From: Viola odorata
Taxonomy: Eukaryota > Streptophyta > Magnoliopsida > Malpighiales > Violaceae
Assembly (NCBI GenBank): GCA_963691705.1
Contig: OY829541.1
Span: forward strand, 56,095,931-56,159,930
Direction of reading: 5' to 3'
Length of the DNA: 64,000 bases
This document shows, piece by piece, positions 1 to 11,292 of the stretch (the first letter of the stretch is position 1; each line of letters begins with the position of its first letter). Below the pieces are notes generated by a model. It saw only the letters and a program-made list of their open reading frames with translations, was not told the DNA's origin and ran no database searches. The position numbers and the translations under genes are program-made.

Positions 1-1723
1 CAATCACACAAAAAAAACACAAATCAAAACAAAAGAATAAAATTCACAATCCAATTCATTTTCTACACAACTTCTATGCGTATTGTTTTTCTAATGTTTA
101 CTTCTCTTTCAATGAGATACGCAGCAACGAAATTTGATACATACTTCTCTGAATTTCTTTTACTGTATTTTTTTCCATTTTACTCATTAATTTTATTTTT
201 TTTAAAAGTGATATGAGAATTATTATGTTTGTTACATTTTATAATTTTTTATAATTTTTTACTAGTAAAAAAGTAAAATAGTAATTTTTGAAAAGTTGTT
301 GGGTCCAAATTCGAAAATTTAGAATTATTCCATGTGCCCCAATTTCCATCGAGATGTTTAACATCCTGCCCAATGCTCATACATCATGACCCCACCTCAC
401 CTAACATAATTAGGGCGCTAAGTCGAACTCGAAATGAGCAAAGTCGGCCCAGTTTGCGTCACTAACCTTGGGAAAGTAATGACTAGTGCCCCTCCAATTA
501 TATCCAAATTCTTAACCAAAATGGTTGGATACTCTAAAATTTCATATTCAAAATTTGGTATAATAACTGTTTTAATTTTTTTAAAGTACCATTTAAAATT
601 TTGAGCTATGTGGATTAATTTGGACTGAAATGTAATATAATATGTATAAAATAATCTCTATTGAATTACAATTTAACCAAATTGCAATCGTCACCAATGA
701 AACTCATCTTAGAATTCGGTCGTCAAATCTCTATCGGAATTTGGTTGTTAATCTTGATGTAACAGGTCACTTGAGAGTTAAGATCCCTACTTTAACCAAA
801 ATTGTTAGTAATTGATTTACTTCATGTCATTGAAAAAGGTGGGTTACTTTTGTGTATTAATTCAAATTTGAAGCTACAACTATATATGCATTATTTACGT
901 TTATGCATTCGCCGTTGACTTTGTTGACTAATAAATTGGCGGAGATAACACAAAAAAAATCATACGTAATCCACAAATATATAAATATATATATATATAT
1001 ATTTTTATAAATTGTTCTAATTATTTTTTTAATTAAAAAATCAATTTTATTTGAATATTATCGAATTTTTAATATAATTAATTGTTGTCTATTCACATTG
1101 TTATTCAATTATAAGAACTTTTGTTAGGACAATGGTCCATTATTTTGTTGTTGACTAGTAAGCTAAAAGAACTTTCGTTAGGACAATGGTCTATTATTTT
1201 GTTGACTAATAAGCTAAAAGAACGTGCTAATTTTATAATTGAGTTACGATTGTTTTTTTGTGTGAAAAAAACAAAATGTATTTCCCAAAAGACCCTTAAT
1301 AAGAAGCAGTTGATCAAGTCCACTGGTTCACTCTAACATTTTTATAAACATGGTTTTCAGATCCGGATTTCACCAACTGGTGCAACCGGGGATTTGTTGG
1401 TTTTTGAATTTGGTTTTGGTTGGATAAAATCGTTTGAACTGGAGCCAGTTTTACTTCTTCTTTTTATATATATATATACACTTCAAATTTTAAATGATTA
1501 TAATTTTTTATCCAAAATTATCGTATCGAGTACGAATTTAATGAGAACATTCGTGATAAAATTGAGCAAATATAATAGTTTGGATCGTCGCTGGATGACC
1601 TCAAAATTGAGTATGAAGTTTTATATTATTTTTGTCATATTTTCTTATTTATTTGAAACCAAAGCCTATTTATTCTTAATTTCATCTTATTTTTTAGATT
1701 ACATTCCATCACAATATTTATTA
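1..1723. other. AT-rich intergenic DNA, no gene seen
   Basis: No reading frame resembles a known protein. The stretch holds simple AT runs around 975-1000 and a short imperfect direct repeat near 1120-1210, in which the phrase 'ggacaatggtc' and the sequence after it occur twice. Nothing else can be supported. Confidence 0.6.
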
Positions 1724-2110
1724 CTCCCTCCGTTTTTTTTATTTAATGTTTTAGCCCAAAAATTACTATCTGTATTTATTTAACACTTTCGTTGTTTGTG
1801 CCATTTTTCATTTTTTTAATATTATTTCTGACACGTGGGTCCCTGATTGTAACAATTTTTTCAATTGTTTAATATAAAAACTGACACAGCTCCTTGACAC
1901 AAAGCAACTTTTTTCATTTTTTAATATAAAAATTGACGCATGGGTCCCTAACAAAAGCAACCTTTTTAGTTTTTTAATATTATTTTTGACGTGTGGGTCC
2001 CTGATTGATGCAATTTTTTTATTTTTATAATATTAAAAACTGACACAGATCCACTTGTTCTTAAAATTTGTAATTCGTAAGCTCGCGTCAATTAAAAAAA
2101 ATAGAAGGAG
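1724..2110. mobile_element. Stowaway-like MITE (387 bp) with TA duplication
   Basis: The left end reads CTCCCTCCGTTTTTTTTATT. The right end, read on the other strand, begins CTCCTTCTATTTTTTTTAAT. The ends therefore form an imperfect inverted repeat of the CTCCCTCC type known from Stowaway (Tc1/mariner-derived) elements. A TA dinucleotide flanks each side (1722-1723 and 2111-2112), which is the target site of that superfamily. There is no coding capacity. The interior is a tandem array, described separately. Confidence 0.65.
1776..2093. repeat. Tandem array of ~53-bp units inside the MITE
   Basis: Copies of a unit beginning TGAC(A/G)... start at 1829, 1882, 1934, 1987 and 2041, a spacing of 52-54 bp. 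Three of the five have TGGGTCCCT after the start and the other two have a diverged version. Each is followed by a T-rich then AATATA-rich stretch. A more diverged unit may begin near 1776. Confidence 0.75.
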
Positions 2111-2766
2111 TAGATGTGAAGTTGATTTTTATATTGGTCATAACAATTTGTCTAGCTTTTGCTAGTAGCTAAGACAATAAAACAAGACAAGACAAAATTA
2201 ATGAGTTGAACAAAAAGGAAACTGCGTCGATCTACGAGGTAGTTGTGTTTCATACATATTAGTGTTAAATTTGTGAAAACAAAAGTAGTACACGACGACT
2301 GTCTAATTGTTTGTTTAAAATGGGGAAGAAAAAAAGTGGGTTTTCGATGTTAACTTACATTACTGTATGAGTTTTTTTTCTTTTTAATTTCGTTCCAGCA
2401 CTATAATTTTTTTAAAAAGAGCAACTTTTTTAACATGATTTTTTTTAATTTTTATTCAAATATTATTAGGTATAAGCATTTTTTATTAATGTATAATTTA
2501 TTTTGAAAAAACAGAATTTAATTTAGAATGCATTGTTTCCCCCCCTCTAAATATCACTCCTAATGATCTTTAAAATATATACTGTATGTTTTATATTTTT
2601 CGAATGGTTTTGTACTTTGATTTCAAGTCAGGGAATATATATATAGTAAATTACGCTGAAACTGACTTTTTAAATTAACAATACTCGAATAAAAATAATA
2701 CTTACTTTTTTTTATAAGAAAATAATAATAATATTTGTTAAAAAATACATTTTTATATACATACAT
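2111..2766. other. AT-rich intergenic DNA, no gene seen
   Basis: Long A and T runs, with no coding frame or recognisable element. It ends where the target-site duplication of the LINE begins. Confidence 0.6.
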
Positions 2767-2781
2767 AAGCTACAAGTTCTT
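2767..2781. repeat. LINE target-site duplication, left copy
   Basis: AAGCTACAAGTTCTT here is repeated exactly at 9054-9068, on the other side of the LINE. A T run directly follows, which is the poly(A) tail of a minus-strand insertion. Confidence 0.92.
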
Positions 2782-2819
2782 TTTTTTTTAATCAGCAGAA
2801 AGTTATATTGAAATGAATT

Positions 2820-2836
2820 GTCATGAAGAACATGAC
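2820..2836 (-). other. Stem-loop near the LINE 3' end
   Basis: The palindromic segment GTCATG-5nt-CATGAC lies about 30 bp from the poly(A) tail. A similar hairpin sits at the same place in the second LINE copy (12176-12196). In L1-type elements a 3' hairpin can serve as the reverse transcriptase recognition site; that role here is inference. Confidence 0.6.
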
Positions 2837-2987
2837 TGAAGATTACAAGACACTACTTCAATAGCAGTGCGACAAACGTTCTCAACAACAAACGAAGCCC
2901 CAAAGAAAAGGGCAAAGGACTGACTCCCTAGCCCACCATTAGACCTGACTCCTCATCAACCTACATCTGAGAAAACCGAGCTTCGAT

Positions 2988-5900
2988 TCACCGATTGAGT
3001 AACCATGCTGGGGATTGAAGGACATCGGACAAACTGTAGGCGAACCCGTTGTCCTTACTTTTCAACCACCAATGCCACAAAGAATAAATCCTATTAAGAC
3101 ACCTCGAGTCACTGTACTCCTTTTGTCTGAACACGACTTCGTTGCGTGTCTTCCATATTGTCCAAATAACCGCATAGAATAGGATTTTCCAAGCACTACC
3201 GGTCTGCTTGTTTGTACAAGGTAAATAACTTTCCCACGTTCGCCACAGGTCCGAAAGATTTTGAGGCTGGCACCAAACCACCTGAAGCCAACGCATGATA
3301 AACTCCCAAATACCCGAAGCTACCTCACAACGCAAGAAAAGGTGAGTAACATTCTCCGGTTCACTGTTGCACATTGGGCAGACATTCAAGTAATCAGGAA
3401 TCATGTTTCGCTTCATTAGGAAAGTCCTAGTGACAATTCTTTCTCGCAGTGCTAACCAAAGGAAAAATTCCACTCGGTATGGAGCTAGACCAGTCCAACA
3501 AGATCGAAGCAGAGGAGCTGGCTCAAACCTAGATTCCTCCCATTTCTTATACCCTGAATTCACCGTGTATGTCCCCGATTGATCTAATTCCCAACGAAGA
3601 ACCTGTTGTTGATATCTCCTACAGGGAAGAGGTAACTGAGCTCTCAAACATACCCACTCGTCTCTCTCCCACTCAAACAAACCGCGCCTCCACACAGTTT
3701 CCCATTCCCAAACAGAATCGATCCATGTACCAAATTCATTGACCGTCCCATACTGATTGGTCGATATATGGTATAGCCGAGGATGCTCCAAGGCCAATGG
3801 CTTCTTACCTGCCCAAGTATCCCACCAAAAGACTGTGTTTCTCCCGTCCCCAATTTTTATCGAAGTGTTGTTGGTCCACAGGTCGAAAAAGGCACTTCCT
3901 CGACCACAAACTCCCAAAAGATCACGCCATATTGGGGACATCCTCCCCTCCCTCTCCTTCCACAAGTCTCCAATGGAAAGGAGGTTGTATTGCCTACGAA
4001 CGATATCCGCCCACAACTTCCTGCTACCCCTCAGCATCTCCCACACCCATTTGAAAAGTAGCGAAATATTCCGGTCTTGTATCCTCCCAATTCCCAATCC
4101 CCCTAGCGCTGTTGACCGAGTCACTTCATTCCAGTTCACCTTAGCCAACCCCTTGTTAATATCGCAGCCACTCCAAAGAAAGCGCCGCATAACTCCTTCG
4201 CATTGAATAGCGACGGACTTAGGCATCCTGTAAATAGACATGTTATAAATAGGTAGACTCGCTAGCGCTGACTTGATCAACGTCACACGGCCCCCCATCG
4301 AGAGTAGATGCCCCTTCCATGTTGAAAGTTTTTTCCTCATTTTCTGGATAAGGAACTCCCACCCTGATTTTCGTCTCGGATTAAAGCCCACCAGAGATCC
4401 CAAGTACTTACAAGGGAGTACCTCATACTTACAACCAGCTCGAGTAGCTAAGATACCTCCGATTTGCTCACTCAGATTCACTCCTACCAAGGTGCTTTTG
4501 TGGAAGTTAACTCGAAGTCCTGAATAAGCGTCGTACCATCTCAAAATACCCTTCACTCCCCGGATCTCCTCCTCATTGTTATTCACAAAAACCAAAGTAT
4601 CGTCCGCAAACTGAAGATGGCTCAGATTCCACCCTGCTGATGGGTTACCTATACCTCTCTGGATCCCAACCTCTTCTGCTCTAACAAATAGACGATGCAA
4701 ACCCTCCGCTGCAATATTGAATAAGAACGGCGACATAGAGCATCCCTGCCGAAGGCCTCTACCCACACAGAATTGGCCAGAAGGTGACCCATTAATTAGT
4801 ATGGAAACCTTATTCGTGCTAATGCATTGTTTAATCCAATTCCTCCACCTCCCTCTGAATCCCATATGCCTCATCACGTCATCTAAGTATTCCCATTCGA
4901 CGGAGTCATATGCCTTCTCGAAATCCAGCTTAAAAAGCAGCCCTTGTTGTTTCGTCTCCTGCAAGTAATGGACCACCTCATTTGCTGTCATGACACAGTC
5001 TAGAGTTTGTCTTCCTTTAATGAATCCATGCTGCACTTCACTAATGACTTTTGTAATTACCTCGCTCAACCGCCTCGCCATGACCTTGGACACAATCTTA
5101 TAATAACTACTGACTAAGCTTATGGGCCGATATTCACTGAACCTCTTCGCATCGTTAATCTTCGGAATGAGAGTCAAGAACGAAGAATTTGCCCCTGATG
5201 GGAATTTCCCTGACCTAAAGAATTCCTGAATCAATCTGCAGTAGTCATCTCCGATAATGTGCCATGCCTTTTGCAAAAATCGCATAGAAAATCCATCCGG
5301 CCCTGGTGTTTTTTGACCGTCACAATCTTTAACCGCTTCCCAAATTTCTGCACGAGTCACCTCCATCTCCAACCTTGACGCTTCATCCTCAGTCAGTTTC
5401 AGAAATCCCAAATCCTGCATCCGAGGCCTGTTCCAACGGACGGATCTGAAAAAGGTCTCGTAGTACTGAACAGCTGCCCGCTTAATGCCCCCCGGGTCGG
5501 TGAGTCTTTCATTAGGCGTCATTATCTCTCTAATGTTGTTCCTTTTCACTGCAATCTTTGCCATCCTATGAAAATACCCAGTGTTTCAATCCCCCTTAAT
5601 ATTCCACTTTAATCTATTCTTTTGTTGCCAATATCTATCAACCCGATCCTGTTGAGCCCAAACCTGAAGCCTAATGTCGTTGTGTTCTCTCTGTTCCTCC
5701 TGGGTAAACGGCCGCTCGTCCCCGAGTCGATCAAATGCCTCAAGACGATCCTGTAGTTCTCTTAGATTGGACTCAACATTTCCAAATACGTCCTTATTCC
5801 AAATCTGAATTTTCTTCTTCAAGTATCGCATCTTATGAATAACCCGATAATTACCTGGGAACTCGATTCCTGCTTCTGACCACCAACCCGTCACCATATC

Positions 5901-6670
5901 TTTGAACCCTATGTCTTCCCACCACACAGCTAAATCTCTGAATGGTTTGGGGCCCCAATCAACCCTATCATGTCTTAGGAATAAAGGCGTGTGGTCTGAT
6001 CCACTCTTTTCAAGAGCTGATAGCTCACAATCACTAATGCAATTCATCCACCCTTCTTGAACAAATACCCTATCTATTTTACTCCTGCTAATGACATTAG
6101 ACCAGGTAAAATGCCTCCCTACTAGCCTAATGTCTTGCAATCCACACCTGTCCACCCAATCCTGAAACTGGACCATACCCCGAGAGTAGCCCCCCCCCCC
6201 CCCCCCCCATGCAAGCGATCTGAAGGGACTAGAGTTTCATTGAAATCACCCGCTACTAATACCGGGATCGTAGCGCTCTCTATCTTTCTACCCAAGCTCT
6301 CCCATAGATGACCTCGTAACACAACATCGTTGGGAGCATAAACATTCAAAACTGCACACCTCCTATTATTTTCTGTAAGTGTACCCTCGATCCAGATAAA
6401 TCTGTTACCAACCTCTGAATGATCCATCTGGAAAACTTTGGAATCCCACATCGAAACTAGGCCCCCCGATCTCCCAATCGAAGGAGTGTACACCCATCGA
6501 GTCTCATTATTCCCTCCTAATTCGTGTATAAGAAAATCATCAATTTCTTCTCTCTTGCTTTCTTGTAACAAGCAAAACGACGCCTGCTCTCCTTGAAATA
6601 TTTTCTTTATAAACCGTCTCTTCCTAATTGATAAAATCCCCCTACAATTCCACGAAAATAATTGAACCAT
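2988..6670 (-). pseudogene. LINE ORF2: endonuclease-reverse transcriptase, two lesions
   Basis: ORF2 would encode about 1,220 residues. The N-terminal part (6670-6122) starts MVQLFSWNCRG and shows APE-type endonuclease motifs: LQES, GRSGGL, NVYAPN and GDFNE. It then runs into a 19-base C run at 6190-6208 (G on the coding strand), where the frame is lost. The endonuclease resumes in another frame, 6176-5586, including the SDHTPL motif. A TGA stop at 5588-5586 then interrupts the frame, and coding continues unbroken from there to 2988. The reverse transcriptase has the FADDTLVF active-site motif. The C-terminal region has a CPMC...H...C zinc-binding pattern like that found in plant LINEs. No RNase H domain is evident. 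The frame break is at a slippage-prone homopolymer, so it could be recent or an assembly error. Confidence 0.9.
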
Positions 6671-8277
6671 TATGTCACTACTGCACTCGCCTCCGGAACC
6701 ACCTTGCTTCGCATATTGTCCCTTTCCACATCAAATCTCTCTCGATCAAAGGCCTTGATTGCTTCTTCACTGGCATGGTCAGTTATCGACAATAGACGTC
6801 CTATTTCCCAAGTGTCTGTCTCCACCACATTGGCATTAGCCAGCTTGTTCATGTTCACAATTTCATTATCCTCCGCCCGAAACACTGACACTTTCGAATT
6901 CACAGATGAGCTGACCGTGTGTAAACTGCCCGTTTCAGCCGTAATCCTCTTAATCTTATCTCCCTTTCGCCTCGACGTTACTAAGGGATACTCCCCTAGC
7001 CCCTGATGAAGAGAAGATTGCTTCTCTTTTTTCGCCGATCCTGCCTCCTTGACCAAAGAAGGAATATGATGATCATTGCCACCCATCTCCTCTGCTTCCT
7101 CATAATCTCCTACCTCCGACTCATCATCAGAAGCTTCTGTATCTGACTTGACACCTATCCTCCAATCAAGATTTGAAATCTCCCCCTGTGAAGGTTCCTC
7201 ATGGCAACTCACCGTATAGCTAAAGTCCCCAACCTTTACCAGAATATCCTTCTTGACATACATCTGATCGGTTGTAACTAAAATCCTTGCCACGTCAAAC
7301 CTTCTACGGGCTAGTGTTTTATCATCTACTGCAACAAGATTCCCTAGCTTCGACCCAATCTTCTCGAAGGTCTCAAATCCCCAGCTCTGGACCGGAACAC
7401 CCGAGCATTGAACCCAACACAGCCTACCAGCCTTTGAAAGAACCTCTGTCCAGGGTACCACCTTGGAAAACAGGCGATGGAAGCCCTCATTTGAAAAAAG
7501 TGCTTGCTCTCTGTCTTCCTGTCTGTCGAATTCAATCCAAACTAGACCCCTACCAAGGATTCTTGTTACACAAGTCCACCCTAAATCAAGCACCAATTCT
7601 TGTATTTCTGGGATGTTCTCAATTTTCCTAAGAATGCCCACTACACTCCGAGACAGCCAATCCTTGTTTTCATCCGGAATCTCCAAGTCTAAGACCTCAG
7701 AATCCTCCACTTCATTCACTTTTTCCTCCTCAGATTGACCTATCCGACCGTCTAGCTGTGAACCCAAATCCAAATCCTCCTTGGCTACCGATCCCTGCTG
7801 GTGATCCCTTCCCGTATTGGAAACTGCTTCCTTATAAGACTGATTGGCTGCAACTTTTTCATCTGTGCGATCTCTCAATGTTCCTTCCTGGCTCCGAACC
7901 CAATATTTCCGCCTCGGATTTGAGTTCGAATTTTCTACGCGATCTTTGTTCAAGATCCCCGACCCCCTTCTCCCAATTCGACCTAGGTTGGCCCTTATGC
8001 CCGAAGCTCCTATGTGTTGACGATCAAGAGCTAGTTCCATATCAATCCTATTCTCTACCCAATCAAATCGAACGAAACCAAATCGTTTCCCCGATTTATT
8101 CCTTCTGTTAGGAATAAACACATCCACAAGTCTGCCGAAACGAGGCAGATACCATCTCTGAGTGATTAGGTGTCGGAGCGCTCGATGATCAACATGAAAG
8201 GGTAGATTTTCCACGTAATAAGTGATTACATTTGCCAAATTCCGGTTAAAACCGTACACTTTCTTAGTACCCGCCAT
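6670..8277 (-). CDS. LINE ORF1 RNA-binding protein
   Basis: A 535-residue open frame starting at the first ATG (8277; MAGTKKVYG). Residues about 20-100 form an RRM-like domain with RNP2-like YYVENLP and RNP1-like KRFGFVRF. The middle holds a second conserved block (about residues 220-350) with GRGLVWIEFD and W-rich strands, resembling the DUF4283 region of plant LINE ORF1 proteins. The C-terminal third is acidic and low in complexity. No CCHC knuckle was seen. The protein is expected to coat element RNA and escort it back to the nucleus. Its TAA stop overlaps the ORF2 ATG by one base (TAATG at 6672-6668), suggesting coupled termination and re-initiation. The frame is intact. Confidence 0.88.
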   Translation of the reverse strand: MAGTKKVYGFNRNLANVITYYVENLPFHVDHRALRHLITQRWYLPRFGRLVDVFIPNRRNKSGKRFGFVRFDWVENRIDMELALDRQHIGASGIRANLGRIGRRGSGILNKDRVENSNSNPRRKYWVRSQEGTLRDRTDEKVAANQSYKEAVSNTGRDHQQGSVAKEDLDLGSQLDGRIGQSEEEKVNEVEDSEVLDLEIPDENKDWLSRSVVGILRKIENIPEIQELVLDLGWTCVTRILGRGLVWIEFDRQEDREQALFSNEGFHRLFSKVVPWTEVLSKAGRLCWVQCSGVPVQSWGFETFEKIGSKLGNLVAVDDKTLARRRFDVARILVTTDQMYVKKDILVKVGDFSYTVSCHEEPSQGEISNLDWRIGVKSDTEASDDESEVGDYEEAEEMGGNDHHIPSLVKEAGSAKKEKQSSLHQGLGEYPLVTSRRKGDKIKRITAETGSLHTVSSSVNSKVSVFRAEDNEIVNMNKLANANVVETDTWEIGRLLSITDHASEEAIKAFDRERFDVERDNMRSKVVPEASAVVT

Positions 8278-9053
8278 CGAATAAATCCGTATAAAAGTAA
8301 ATTTCACCTCAAAAACCTACTGACTTCCACCGATTATACCTCAACTACCACCTCGGCCTCAGTAAGCGATAAAACTTGCTGATTCCAACCCAAAACAGCC
8401 TTCAGGCTCAGCCCTTTCTCCGAATACCATGACAATCTAAGCTTGAAATCATACTAAAATTCACAGTCTACTATATTACCACAAATTTAAGGGCCCACGA
8501 AGTCCCTTCAATCCAGACCAAGCATAGCAGAAGAGAAAAAATTAAAAGGATGTAGGAAACAAGCCTGAATAGTAGAAAAGTGCCCAGATTTCGACGGTTT
8601 CGAGTGAAAAAGAGGTGAGGATCGCCGGCGATGACGAAATTGAAAACGGACCCCAGCAACGTGACCGGACCGACGAGACGAGAAGAACGCCGGAGATTTC
8701 AGGGTCAACGGAGGCCGGGGTGGTCCACACGCGCCGGCGCGTGGGAGAGGCACCACGGCGCTCCGGCTGCGCGTGGGGGCGCGTCCGTGGTCGGATTGGG
8801 CCGCTTCAAGATGCTGCTGCTTCGTCCCTGCCGCCTGCTTCCGTCTGGTATGGAGGTGAGAGTAGTAGTTGGCTGGAAAGCGACCCTCCGGTGATAAGAA
8901 GAGCTTGGATGAAAGAGAAAAAATGAATAGTAGATGGACTAAATTGCTACAGTAAAAAGTTGAGAGGATCCAGTGGGGTTTCTTTTATATTTTATATCTT
9001 TTAAAAATAAATAAAAAGAATAGAACCTTGGCATGAGAAATTGAGAATGAAGA
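8278..9053 (-). promoter_or_regulatory. LINE 5' leader with GC/CpG-rich block
   Basis: These 776 bp lie between the 5' target-site duplication and ORF1. The block at about 8600-8850 is strikingly GC- and CpG-rich compared with the surrounding AT-rich DNA. L1-type elements carry an internal promoter in this position. Promoter activity is inferred from position only; no TATA box is claimed. Confidence 0.55.
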
Positions 9054-9068
9054 AAGCTACAAGTTCTT
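9054..9068. repeat. LINE target-site duplication, right copy
   Basis: Exact 15-bp match to 2767-2781. It marks the 5' boundary of the LINE. Confidence 0.92.
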
Positions 9069-9880
9069 CTTAAGGGAAATTCCTTGACTCGAACCTAATT
9101 TAACTAATAAGTTTTAAATTGTCATTGTTCCTTCTTAAACTTAGAAGTTCAACTCAAGCTTGTGAACATATGCCAATTTAGAACTCTCTCCATGCGTATA
9201 TTCTTGAATGTATAGTTAGGAAATGGAGCCACGGTGAATCCCTGTCCTACCACCTCTTCCATATATAGTGCATGGGCCAACATTCGTAACATCGATCATC
9301 AGCTCAACACCTCAGACAAACCATGCGGCTCAATTCCGAATTTAATTATCAGCATCATGACTCATGACCTTCAATATCGATTAGCACTGATTTTAATTAA
9401 TTAGTAAAAGGTAGAAAGATAATTTATAATTAATATCAACGCATCCACAAAGTCCTCTAGCGCTATTTAAAAGAAAATTAAGAGAAAGAAGACGATGATA
9501 AATATATATTACTCTCTCTATTTTGTAAAAAAATAATTTCACTAAATTATATGTTCATCCGTATACAATGATAGATACATTATTCATGCTATATGACTTA
9601 TATATTATCACACATCTATTTATGTTTATATTACTTTGGTCATACTAATAACTAATGTGACACCATCTACGATTTTATGCCAAATCTCTTGAAGTTAATA
9701 GGTACCTAAGTGAATGATCTTTTTAAAATTTAAATTCCATTCCATTTCTCCCCACGTGATTTGGCACAAAATTATTCATGTAACTGAGTGATCTAACTGT
9801 GCACGCCATAAGCAGGATCACTGTATAATCACTACGATTTTGAGGGCCTATGAAATGATTATTCTGTTTCCGTTACACAC
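9069..9880. other. Intergenic DNA and presumed 3' flank of the NAC gene
   Basis: No coding frame is supported. The part next to 9880 should contain the 3' UTR of the minus-strand NAC gene, but no clear end can be fixed. Confidence 0.5.
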
Positions 9881-11292
9881 TTACACACTGGAGTCTGACA
9901 CGTTGGACATGTGGTCCGATGTCGATAAACGAGAGGTGATATTCCAAAGATCAATCTCGCTGCTATAGTTATTATTGTCCTGAGCTCCATGGTAAGATCT
10001 GTTGGATGGCAGGAGATCGTAACCGGACATGGTCTGGCCATTTAGCTGAGAAGCTACTAGGCAATCAAGAGCTGCCCAGTTGGTGATGACCATATTTTCA
10101 GAACTACCTAACCCGTTTAGGCCCGAAACCGAACTCACCTGGTTGTTGCTCACCGAATTATCCATTTCATTGTCGTTGACTATGTTCTGGTAACCGTTTT
10201 GGTGGTCACCGGTGGAGTCCGGGCTCTCGAGTGCTGGCAGTTTCATGAACCTGTCGAAGTAGCCATTGCTGCTGTTGTTAGATGTTTGATCAGCAGTCTC
10301 CTCCTTGCAACTAGTGCTTCTTCCCATGTATTCGAGGAACTGATCGAACGATCCTCCATTGAAAGAATTCAGCATCTGGGTCCTCGCCTCTGAAGTGATG
10401 CACGATGACGAAATCAATGGGCTGTGTAGGGTTTTCAGGTGGTTTTTCTTCTTGAAAATGCGGCAGACAACCCATCCTTCTTCTTGTGTTGCATCTGCCA
10501 TAACATTGGAGACCTAATTCGTAGGTAGAAATGAAACATTAATTTAAAATTGAACCATAAAAAAAAAACAAGCTAGTAACACTTATTCGATTCGCTGTAG
10601 TTAACTAGAGTTGCAAGAAACGGCTAGCTTACATGAGCATCATTGGTGTTGTCATCGAGTCTATATTCGTGCATAATCCAATCAGACTTTTGGCCGTGTG
10701 GGGCCCGGCCTTTGTAAAACACGAGTGTCTTCCTCATCCCAATCCGCTTTCCTGTGCTGTATATCACCTTATCGCGCCCAGTCGCCTTCCAGAAACCAGC
10801 AGCAGTGGCACGATTCGTGCGCGTTCCGGTGGGATATTTCTTATCCTTGTGGCTGAAGAAGTACCAATCGTTTTGAGGAGTTGTTCCTATTTTGCACATC
10901 TCTGAACAAAAAGAACACAAACCCAAATATCAACTTCACTTTTTCAATACATCAACATGCCACACAGTTCAATGATACTTTTAGCAAAGTAGAAAAATGT
11001 GAATTCTCGAATTCGAGTTTTCTAATCTACAACATCAACCTCAGTAGCAAGAGCTAATTAATTAAATGCATAGTTGCATAGATTATACATAAAAATGAGT
11101 AAGCACACCTTGTATATCCCATGGTTCGAGCTTATTAAGATCGACATCACGAATGACATCTAAGTCGATCTTTTCATACGAGACCTTCTTCCTCAAGTAG
11201 TAATGTAAGAGCTCTTCTTCGGTGGGGTGAAACCGAAAGCCAGGAGGGACCTGAGATTGCCCATTTACTGATATACTCATGCTTTGCGACAT
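9881..11292 (-). CDS. NST1: NAC transcription factor, NST1/NST2/SND1 clade
   Basis: Three exons, 11292-11109, 10901-10633 and 10513-9881, join in phase with GT-AG borders into 361 residues. The N-terminal NAC domain (about residues 13-160) has all five subdomains: [59 protein letters not shown] with [25 protein letters not shown], and [14 protein letters not shown]. The start [18 protein letters not shown] and the C-terminal motifs ([39 protein letters not shown]) match the NST/SND1 master switches of secondary cell wall formation in fibres and endothecium. They fit NST1/NST2 better than SND1. The C-terminal WQ-type activation region ends at SDSSV. Clade assignment is from remembered family sequence; one-to-one orthology is not proven. 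The gene should act in the nucleus by binding SNBE/TERE-type promoter sites. Confidence 0.93.

Larger units (their letters stand above)
2782..9053 (-). mobile_element. Full-length L1-type LINE retrotransposon
   Basis: A 6.3-kb non-LTR retrotransposon in minus orientation. From 9053 downwards it has a GC-rich 5' leader, ORF1 with an RRM-like RNA-binding fold, ORF2 with an endonuclease, reverse transcriptase and C-terminal zinc-binding region, a short 3' UTR and a poly(A) tail (T run at 2782-2789). It is bounded by perfect 15-bp direct repeats (2767-2781 and 9054-9068), as expected from target-primed reverse transcription. ORF1 is open and ORF2 carries only two visible lesions, so the insertion is probably fairly young. 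This copy cannot make an intact ORF2 protein. Family placement as plant L1-like is known from domain order; recent age is inference. Confidence 0.95.

Noticed and set aside
3757..4968. Several plus-strand frames of 80-150 codons opposite the LINE ORF2
   Set aside because: They are antisense shadows of a real coding region and match no protein family.
6662..8111. Plus-strand frames opposite LINE ORF1
   Set aside because: Antisense shadows of ORF1 with no motifs.
8508..8926. Overlapping frames on both strands in the GC-rich LINE leader
   Set aside because: High GC content lowers stop-codon frequency. No start context or similarity supports them.
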